The notes under the pieces were generated by a model. It saw only the letters and a program-made list of their open reading frames with translations, searched no databases and was not told where the DNA came from. Shown piece by piece: positions 57,293 through 64,000 of a stretch of 64,000 nucleotides of DNA (its first letter is position 1; each line of letters starts with the position of its first letter). Both the position numbers and the translations under genes were made by a program. The DNA is from Rhodoferax sp. (GTDB lineage: Bacteria > Pseudomonadota > Gammaproteobacteria > Burkholderiales > Burkholderiaceae_C), in NCBI RefSeq assembly GCF_028688795.1, contig NZ_JAQTXM010000023.1:1-64000 (forward strand), read 5' to 3'.

Positions 57293-57313
57293 GGGGTGCG
57301 GGGTGCGGGGTGC
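57293..57313. repeat. Three perfect tandem copies of GGGGTGC
   Basis: Direct reading: ggggtgcggggtgcggggtgc. Confidence 0.9.
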
Positions 57314-57399
57314 GACTTTGATGCGGCGCAGCTCGTTTGGCACATCCGCTTGGTCCTGATAACCGCCTGCAACGAGCATTTGCAGGCGGCTGTTACCCA

Positions 57400-58644
57400 T
57401 TAATCCGCTTGTTTGCGCAAAAAAGCGGGAATTTCAAAGTCATCCATGCCACCGCTTGACAGGGCATCGACCTTGGCGGCTGCGGTGGTGCGGTCACGGG
57501 TGCGCCAGACGCTTGGTGTGCTCATGGCGCCGTAGTCGGGCTGGCTGCGACCTATCGACGAGCCGGCCATCATGCCGGTGGTTTGGTTGACGCTTGCCAC
57601 GGTGTCTTGCGAGGGCAGGTTAAATGGCACATCGTGCGTGCCGGTGCGCTGCTGAATGCTCGGCATGACTTGCAGTTTGGGGCGGGCGCGGCTTAAGCCC
57701 GTGGCCACCACGGTGACACGAATCTGGTCGCCCAGGTTGTCGTCGTAGGCGGTGCCGTAAATCACATGGGCATCGGGCGAGGCATAGGCACGGATGGTGT
57801 TCATGGCCAGCTTGGACTCGCTCAACTTCAGGGAACCTTTGGCCGCTGTGATCAGCACCAGCACGCCCTTGGCGCCAGACAGGTCAATGCCTTCGAGCAA
57901 CGGGCAAGCCACGGCCTGCTCGGCAGCGATGCGGGCACGGTCCGGGCCAGCGGACACTGCTGTACCCATCATGGCTTTGCCAGGCTCGCCCATGACGGTG
58001 CGCACGTCTTCAAAGTCGACGTTCACATGGCCGGGCACATTGATGATTTCGGCAATGCCGCCCACAGCGTTTTTCAGCACGTCGTTGGCGTGGGCGAAGG
58101 CTTCGTCTTGAGTGGCGTCGTCGCCCAGCACTTCAAGCAGCTTTTCGTTCAACACCACGATGAGTGAGTCCACATTGGCTTCAAGCTCGGCCAGGCCGCC
58201 GTCGGCGTTGTCCATACGGCGCTTGCCTTCAAATTCAAACGGCTTGGTGACCACACCCACCGTCAGGATGCCCATTTCACGGGCCACACGGGCAATCACT
58301 GGCGCAGCGCCAGTGCCAGTGCCGCCACCCATGCCAGCGGTGATGAAGAGCATGTGCGCGCCATCAATGGCGGCGCGAATGTCGTCAATTGCCAGTTCGG
58401 CGGCTTCGCGGGCTTTGTCAGGCTTGCTGCCTGCGCCCAGGCCGGTGGTGCCAAGCTGGATGATGCGGTGCGCGTCGCTGTTGCTCAGGGCTTGGGCATC
58501 GGTGTTGGCACAAATGAACTCCACGCCTTGAACGGCGCTGGCAATCATGTGACCAACCGCGTTGCCGCCGCCGCCGCCAACGCCGATGACCTTGATTTGT
58601 GTGCCTTGGTTAAAGGCTTCTTCGTCGATGAGTTCAATTGACAT
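57400..58644 (-). CDS. ftsZ: Cell division protein FtsZ
   Basis: IKVIGVGGGGGNAVGHMI; GMGGGTGTGAAPVIA; C-terminal DDFEIPAFLRKQAD. Confidence 0.98.
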   Translation of the reverse strand: MSIELIDEEAFNQGTQIKVIGVGGGGGNAVGHMIASAVQGVEFICANTDAQALSNSDAHRIIQLGTTGLGAGSKPDKAREAAELAIDDIRAAIDGAHMLFITAGMGGGTGTGAAPVIARVAREMGILTVGVVTKPFEFEGKRRMDNADGGLAELEANVDSLIVVLNEKLLEVLGDDATQDEAFAHANDVLKNAVGGIAEIINVPGHVNVDFEDVRTVMGEPGKAMMGTAVSAGPDRARIAAEQAVACPLLEGIDLSGAKGVLVLITAAKGSLKLSESKLAMNTIRAYASPDAHVIYGTAYDDNLGDQIRVTVVATGLSRARPKLQVMPSIQQRTGTHDVPFNLPSQDTVASVNQTTGMMAGSSIGRSQPDYGAMSTPSVWRTRDRTTAAAKVDALSSGGMDDFEIPAFLRKQAD

Positions 58645-58785
58645 GGTGTGCTCCTTGGGGTGTGATACGTGAGAAATAATTTAAAAAAATGGCGGTATTG
58701 GTTTTGTGTGGGTTTGGCGGTGGGTCAACACATCGCCATCGCTCTCCGGGGCCTGCGCGGCCCGTTATAAGTCGTTTGGTCATGG

Positions 58786-60015
58786 TTAAAAATTCCCCAC
58801 AAACCAGTCTTTGATGCCGCTGAACGCAGTTTTCATGGAGCCGTTTTTTTGCGACACCTTGAAACCGCGCAAACGCGCAATGCGGGCTTCTTCCAGCAAA
58901 CCCATCACGGTGGCGGCACGCGGCTGCGCCACCATGTCTGACAACGCACCGGTGTATTTGGGAATGCCACGGCGCACTGGCTTCAAAAAGATGTCTTCGC
59001 CCAGCTCCACCATGCCGGGCATGATGCAGCTGCCACCGGTGAGCACGATGCCGCTGGAGAGCATTTCTTCAAACCCGGACTCACGCATCACCTGATGCAC
59101 CAGGCTGAAAATTTCTTCCACACGCGGCTCAATCACGCCAGCCAGCGCCTGGCGGCTCAGCATGCGCGGGCCGCGGTCACCCAGGCCGGGCACTTCCACC
59201 TGAGCTTCGGGATCGGCCAGCAACTGCTTGGCGTAACCGTTTTCAACCTTGATTTCTTCGGCATCTTTGGTGGGGGTGCGCAAGGCCATGGCGATGTCGC
59301 TGGTGATCAAATCTCCGGCAATCGGGATCACGGCGGTGTGACGAATGGCGCCGTTGGTGAAAATCGCCAGGTCGGTGGTGCCCGCGCCAATATCGACCAG
59401 CGCCACGCCCAACTCACGCTCGTCTTCGGTCAGCACCGACAGGCTGCTGGCCAGCGGGTTCAGCATGAGCTGCTCCACTTCCAAGCCACAACGGCGCACA
59501 CATTTGATGATGTTCTCCGCCGCGCTTTGTGCACCGGTCACGATGTGCACCTTGGCTTCCAGGCGGATGCCGCTCATGCCAATGGGTTCTTTCACATCTT
59601 GCCCGTCGATGATGAATTCTTGCGGTTCCACCAGCAACAGGCGCTGGTCGGTACTGATGTTGATGGCCTTGGCGGTTTCCACCACGCGGGCCACATCGGC
59701 GGCGCTCACCTCGCGGTCTTTGATGGCCACCATGCCGTGCGAGTTGATGCCGCGGATGTGGCTACCAGTGATGCCCGTGTAGACGCGTGTGATCTTGCAA
59801 TCGGCCATCAGCTCGGCTTCTTTCAGCGCTTGCTGGATGCTTTGCACGGTGGCGTCGATGTTGACCACCACACCACGCTTCAAGCCGTTGCTGGGCGCCA
59901 CGCCCAAGCCGGCCAGCTTGAGGTGGCCGTCGGGCATGACCTCAGCTACCACCACCATCACCTTGGCGGTGCCGATGTCCAGCCCTACCACCAGATCTTT
60001 GTATTCTTTAGCCAT
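58786..60015 (-). CDS. ftsA: Cell division protein FtsA
   Basis: LVVGLDIGTAKVMVVVAEV; VDIGAGTTDLAIF; C-terminal amphipathic IKDWFVGNF. Confidence 0.97.
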   Translation of the reverse strand: MAKEYKDLVVGLDIGTAKVMVVVAEVMPDGHLKLAGLGVAPSNGLKRGVVVNIDATVQSIQQALKEAELMADCKITRVYTGITGSHIRGINSHGMVAIKDREVSAADVARVVETAKAINISTDQRLLLVEPQEFIIDGQDVKEPIGMSGIRLEAKVHIVTGAQSAAENIIKCVRRCGLEVEQLMLNPLASSLSVLTEDERELGVALVDIGAGTTDLAIFTNGAIRHTAVIPIAGDLITSDIAMALRTPTKDAEEIKVENGYAKQLLADPEAQVEVPGLGDRGPRMLSRQALAGVIEPRVEEIFSLVHQVMRESGFEEMLSSGIVLTGGSCIMPGMVELGEDIFLKPVRRGIPKYTGALSDMVAQPRAATVMGLLEEARIARLRGFKVSQKNGSMKTAFSGIKDWFVGNF

Positions 60016-60036
60016 AGCATCACCTGTTAACTTGCA

Positions 60037-60828
60037 TTACTGTTTTTTCTTCACATCATCACCACTGACCGTACTGACCCCGTTGAGGCGCATCGCGTAG
60101 CCGTCGGTATGGCGCAAATCGGCTGAGGCGAGTTGCTCCACGGTGCGGCTGTAGCGCGAGGTGGCCTGCGTCACGGTCTTGACGAAGCGCTCAAGGCGCG
60201 CCACCAATTCATCGGTGCTGCCACTGCCAAGCTCCAGCATGGTGCCAGTGTCAAGCTGGGCCCGCCAGCCGCCGCGCGGCGTCAGGTCAAGCTGGTCCAG
60301 CGTCAAATCCATGGGGGTCAAAAGCGGCTGCAGCGCGCGGTGCATGGCAAGCACTTGCGCGCTTAGGCCCTCGGGACCACTCAAGCGCGGCAGGTCGTCT
60401 TGCTCCAGCTCACCCACGTTGGCCTCAAACACCTCGCCAAAACTGTTGACCAAGCGCGAGTCGCCATCCACGCCCCAATACGCCACGGCCTGGTGCTCTT
60501 GCAACTGCACTTTGAGCCGGTTCGGAAAATCCCGCCGCACGATCGCCTGGCGCACCCAAGGCATGGTCTCAAAGACCTTGCGCGCGGCGTTCACATCCAG
60601 AGTGAAAAAATTGCCGGTCAGGCGCGGCATCACGTTGGCGCGCAGCGTGATGGCGTTGTAGTGCGACACATCACCCACCACACTCACCCCCCGAATGGCA
60701 AACATCGGCAAACGCACCGCCCAGGCCAAGGCAACGCCCAGCAGCATCAACAGCAAGGCCGCGAACAGGCCGGTGGCTACGGCGTTCATCAGCTTGATGT
60801 CAAGGGGCAGGGGCGCTCTGGCGTTCAT
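60037..60828 (-). CDS. ftsQ: Cell division protein FtsQ
   Basis: Single TM then POTRA-like [50 protein letters not shown]. Confidence 0.95.
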   Translation of the reverse strand: MNARAPLPLDIKLMNAVATGLFAALLLMLLGVALAWAVRLPMFAIRGVSVVGDVSHYNAITLRANVMPRLTGNFFTLDVNAARKVFETMPWVRQAIVRRDFPNRLKVQLQEHQAVAYWGVDGDSRLVNSFGEVFEANVGELEQDDLPRLSGPEGLSAQVLAMHRALQPLLTPMDLTLDQLDLTPRGGWRAQLDTGTMLELGSGSTDELVARLERFVKTVTQATSRYSRTVEQLASADLRHTDGYAMRLNGVSTVSGDDVKKKQ

Positions 60829-61775
60829 ACAGCGGCGTAGTCCCGGGTGGCAAGCTTAAGCACCTGCAGGCAAAGCTCTGGGTAGCTGATACCCGCCGCC
60901 CTGGCCGACATGGGCACCAGCGAATGGCTGGTCATGCCGGGGCTGGTGTTGATTTCAAGCAGGTAGGGCTGACGGGTGGTGGCGTCAATCATCACGTCGG
61001 CGCGTGCCCAGCCGCGGCAGCCCAGGCTTTTGAAGGCTTGCAGCACCAGTTGCTGGATGTGGGCTTCTTCGCCTTCGGGCAGACCACAGGGCACCAGGTA
61101 CTCGGTGGTATCGGTGAAGTATTTGTTCTGGTAGTCGTAATTGCCGTCAGGTGCCTTGATGCGAATCACTGGCAAGGCCCGTGCGTCGGCACCACTGCCG
61201 AGCACCGGCACGGTGACTTCGTCGCCCGTAATGAACTGCTCACACAGCACCTCGTCATGTGTGCCGGCAGCCACGGCAAACGCGGCGTCACATTGGTCCA
61301 GCGCGGTGACCTTGGTCAGCCCGATGGTGGAGCCTTCGCGCGCAGGCTTGACGATCATCGGGCTGCCCAACGCGGCAAAAGCCGCGCGTGTGGCGGCTGC
61401 GCTGTCAACCTTTTGCCAGGCCGGTGTGGGTAGGCCATCTGCCAGCCACAAGCGCTTGGTCATGAATTTGTCAATGGCAATGCTGGAGGCCATCACGCCC
61501 GGGCCGGTGTAGGGAATGCCCATCAGTTCCAGCGCACCCTGCACTGTGCCGTCTTCGCCAAAACGACCATGCAGGGCAATGAAACAACGGGTGAAGCCCT
61601 CGCGTTTGAGTTCACCCAAATCACGCTCGGCCGGGTCAAAGGCGTGTGCGTTCACGCCCAAGCTTTGCAGCGCCTGCAGCACACCGTGGCCCGACATCAG
61701 CGACACCTCGCGCTCGGCAGAGGCGCCGCCCATGAGCACCGCCACTTTTTCAGAATTTATATCAAATTGACCCAT
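60825..61775 (-). CDS. ddl: D-alanine--D-alanine ligase
   Basis: [64 protein letters not shown]. Confidence 0.96.
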   Translation of the reverse strand: MGQFDINSEKVAVLMGGASAEREVSLMSGHGVLQALQSLGVNAHAFDPAERDLGELKREGFTRCFIALHGRFGEDGTVQGALELMGIPYTGPGVMASSIAIDKFMTKRLWLADGLPTPAWQKVDSAAATRAAFAALGSPMIVKPAREGSTIGLTKVTALDQCDAAFAVAAGTHDEVLCEQFITGDEVTVPVLGSGADARALPVIRIKAPDGNYDYQNKYFTDTTEYLVPCGLPEGEEAHIQQLVLQAFKSLGCRGWARADVMIDATTRQPYLLEINTSPGMTSHSLVPMSARAAGISYPELCLQVLKLATRDYAAV

Positions 61776-61812
61776 AGCCCTTGTCCTTATTGCGTAAGTA
61801 GCTCTGAATTTG
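61757..61812 (-). repeat. 29-nt-core element copy J (core 61775-61803), murC-ddl junction
   Basis: Reverse complement: TCAGAGCTACTTACGCAATAAGGACAAGGGCTATGGGTCAATTTGATA. Confidence 0.8.
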
Positions 61813-63223
61813 GATGCATTTCCAGCATCTCTTCAACCTTGGTGCTGACCGCGCCAATGGAGCCTGCGCCCATGCACAACACCACATCACCGTCGCGGGC
61901 GGTGTCCACAATGGCTTGCGGCAGGTCGGCGATGTTGTCGACAAACACCGGCTCAACGCGCCCGGCCACGCGCAACGCACGCGCCAGGCTTCGACCATCG
62001 GCGGCGACGATCGGGGCTTCGCCAGCGGCATAGACCTCGGTCAGCAACACGGCATCAAACTGGCCGATGACCTTCACAAAATCCTCAAAACAGTCGCGCG
62101 TGCGGCTGTAGCGGTGCGGTTGAAACGCCAGCATCAAGCGCCTGCCTGGGAACGCACCACGTGCAGCGTCCAGCGTGGCCGCCATCTCTACGGGGTGGTG
62201 ACCGTAGTCTTCCACCAAAGTGAAACTACCCCCGCCATTGGCGCTGCTGACCGGTTGCTCGCCATGGCTCTGAAAGCGTCGGCCAACGCCCTTGAAACTG
62301 GCTAAGGCACGCAGCACGGCGGCATCGTCGATGCTCAGTTCGACCGCCAACGCAATGGCAGACAGCGCATTGAGCACGTTGTGGCGGCCTGGCAAATTCA
62401 GCACCACAGCCAGATCAGGCAGCACCACGCCGTTGCGCCGCTGCACCGTGAAGTGCATCTGACCACCGACGGCGTGCACATCCACCGCGCGCACTTCAGC
62501 GCCTTCTTCAAAGCCGTAGCTGGTGACCGGGCAAGTGACCTGCGACACGATCGAGCGCACAGCGGCATCGTCGGTGCACAAAATGGCCACGCCATAAAAC
62601 GGCATGCGGTGCAAAAAGTCGACAAAGGCTTTTTTCAGGTTCTCAAAGCTATGACCATAGGTTTCCATATGGTCAGCGTCGATGTTGGTCACCACCGCCA
62701 TGATCGGCAGCAGGTTCAAAAACGAGGCGTCTGACTCATCGGCTTCCACCACAATGTGCTCGCCCTTGCCCAGCCGCGCATTGGCACCGGCACTGTTCAG
62801 GCGGCCACCAATCACAAAGGTCGGGTCCAGCCCGGCTTCAGCCAGCACGCTGGCCACCAGGCTGGTGGTGGTGGTTTTGCCGTGCGTGCCAGCTATGGCA
62901 ATGCCGGTTTTCAGGCGCATCAGTTCGGCCAGCATGAGGGCGCGCGGCACCACGGGAATGTGGGCGGCGCGGGCAGCGATCACCTCGGGGTTATCAGCTT
63001 GCACGGCAGTGGACGTGACCACGGCGTCTGCGCCAGCGATGTTGCTGGTGGCGTGGCCGATTTGCGTCTGAATGCCCAGGGTTTTGAGGCGCTGCAAGGT
63101 GGCGCTGTCAGACTGGTCCGAGCCAGAGATGACGTAGCCCAGGTTGAACAGCACCTCGGCAATGCCAGACATGCCGACGCCGCCGATGCCGACGAAGTGG
63201 ATGTGTTTGATGGCGTGTTTCAT
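61787..63223 (-). CDS. murC: UDP-N-acetylmuramate--L-alanine ligase
   Basis: [39 protein letters not shown]. Confidence 0.97.
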   Translation of the reverse strand: MKHAIKHIHFVGIGGVGMSGIAEVLFNLGYVISGSDQSDSATLQRLKTLGIQTQIGHATSNIAGADAVVTSTAVQADNPEVIAARAAHIPVVPRALMLAELMRLKTGIAIAGTHGKTTTTSLVASVLAEAGLDPTFVIGGRLNSAGANARLGKGEHIVVEADESDASFLNLLPIMAVVTNIDADHMETYGHSFENLKKAFVDFLHRMPFYGVAILCTDDAAVRSIVSQVTCPVTSYGFEEGAEVRAVDVHAVGGQMHFTVQRRNGVVLPDLAVVLNLPGRHNVLNALSAIALAVELSIDDAAVLRALASFKGVGRRFQSHGEQPVSSANGGGSFTLVEDYGHHPVEMAATLDAARGAFPGRRLMLAFQPHRYSRTRDCFEDFVKVIGQFDAVLLTEVYAAGEAPIVAADGRSLARALRVAGRVEPVFVDNIADLPQAIVDTARDGDVVLCMGAGSIGAVSTKVEEMLEMHPNSELLTQ

Positions 63224-63263
63224 GGTGCGGGCCTTGCAGTCATTGGGGTCAAATTAAGGGGGG

Positions 63264-63998
63264 TCATTTGCACACCGCCTCGCACGCTGCCACGATATTT
63301 TGGGTGGCTTCAAGTTTTTGCATGTTTTTAGCCTCTAGCCCTTTATTAACAAGCGTAGCACGCTCCATATTCAATAGCATATCAGCCAGCCAGGCAGGCG
63401 TCAGCTGCTTTTGCTGCACCAGCCAAGCCGCCCCAGCATCTGCCAGAAACCGTGCATTGGTGGTCTGGTGGTCATCTACGGCAAACGGGAAAGGCACAAA
63501 CAGCGCTGCCGCCCCCACTGCGGCAATCTCGGTGACAGTGCTAGCACCCGCGCGGCAGATCACCAAGTCAGCATCGGCAAAAGCCTGCGCGGTGTCGTCA
63601 ATGAAGGGGGTCAACGTGGCATGCACACCGGCTGCGGCGTAGTTGGCGCGCAGGGCGTCAATTTGTTTGGCGCCACTTTGGTGAACGACCTCGGGGCGTT
63701 TTTCAGCAGGCATCAGCGCCAGCGCTTGCGGCACGATGTCGTTCAGGGCTTTGGCGCCCAAGCTACCACCCACCACCAGCAATTTCAATGGCCCGCTGCG
63801 GCCAGCAAAACGCTGCGCTGGGTCGGGCTGGTTCAAAAATGCTGTGCGCAAGGGGTTGCCAACCCACTTGGCACCTTTGATCACATTAGGGAAGGCGGTG
63901 AACACCCGGTCTGCCACACCGGCCAACACCTTATTTGCCAGACCTGCCACCGAGTTTTGCTCATGCAAGATGAGCGGCTTGCCCAGCAACACACTCAT
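63264..63998 (-). CDS. murG: MurG N-acetylglucosaminyltransferase (5' end outside window)
   Basis: HEQNSVAGLANKVLA; GGSLGAKALNDIVPQAL; ICRAGASTVTEIAAVG. Confidence 0.93.
   Translation of the reverse strand: MSVLLGKPLILHEQNSVAGLANKVLAGVADRVFTAFPNVIKGAKWVGNPLRTAFLNQPDPAQRFAGRSGPLKLLVVGGSLGAKALNDIVPQALALMPAEKRPEVVHQSGAKQIDALRANYAAAGVHATLTPFIDDTAQAFADADLVICRAGASTVTEIAAVGAAALFVPFPFAVDDHQTTNARFLADAGAAWLVQQKQLTPAWLADMLLNMERATLVNKGLEAKNMQKLEATQNIVAACEAVCK
63321..63380 (-). repeat. 29-nt-core element copy K (core 63336-63364), in murG
   Basis: Reverse complement: GGAGCGTGCTACGCTTGTTAATAAAGGGCTAGAGGCTAAAAA. Confidence 0.8.
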
Positions 63999-64000
63999 CA

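Noticed and set aside
58749-58764. GGGCC-TGCGC-GGCCC hairpin between ftsA and ftsZ
   Set aside because: No T-run and both genes are presumably co-transcribed; function cannot be supported.
59095-60030. 311-aa plus-strand ORF
   Set aside because: Entirely antisense to ftsA; His/Gln/Gly-rich shadow frame.
1-64000. CRISPR array or defence island
   Set aside because: No regularly spaced direct repeats and no Cas, RM or other defence cluster recognised; the dispersed 29-nt-core element is scattered, not arrayed.
1-64000. rRNA or tRNA genes
   Set aside because: None recognised by eye; a tRNAscan/Infernal run would be needed to exclude a cryptic one.

Overview
GC-rich betaproteobacterial chromosome, probably Comamonadaceae (Rhodoferax/Polaromonas-like; taxon inferred from gene content only). 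Most of the window is core genome. The main blocks are: folate/PG/tRNA housekeeping genes, a TCS plus GGDEF/EAL protein, a sugar ABC transporter with ROK kinase and cupin isomerase, a Liv-type branched-chain ABC operon, scattered ruvA/ruvB/ruvC, phoH-ybeY, a VapBC-like TA pair, a pilA-oligosaccharyltransferase-tfpZ pilin glycosylation locus, a sucrose cluster (sps-spp-amylosucrase), aroE-mtgA, plsC-cdsA-ruvC, and the lpxC-ftsZ-ftsA-ftsQ-ddl-murC-murG part of the dcw cluster. I saw no rRNA, tRNA, CRISPR array or defence island. The most unusual signal is a dispersed short element with a 29-nt core of fixed length, AGCT-N20-GGCTA (internal consensus nnTnnCGCn...AAG, usually followed by nAGGCCnATTTT). 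I count 12 copies (11 good, 1 diverged), in both orientations. Only one copy is fully intergenic; the rest lie inside or across the boundaries of coding sequences (cca x2, ugpC-like, ROK kinase, SDR, aroE, murG, RNase II-like, a lipoprotein signal peptide, the cdsA stop, the murC stop/ddl start). Five copies are read in the same frame and give related peptides (xx[IV]AxxAxxxx[AVS]...). This resembles the protein-coding palindromic elements of Rickettsia. Other points of interest are an IS66/DUF6279 chimeric ORF, a decayed DASS transporter with an 8-bp duplication frameshift, a ~55-aa Ala/Lys/Pro insert in MtgA, a 58-aa membrane ORF missing from the ORF track, and a pilin terminator that abuts the next start codon.
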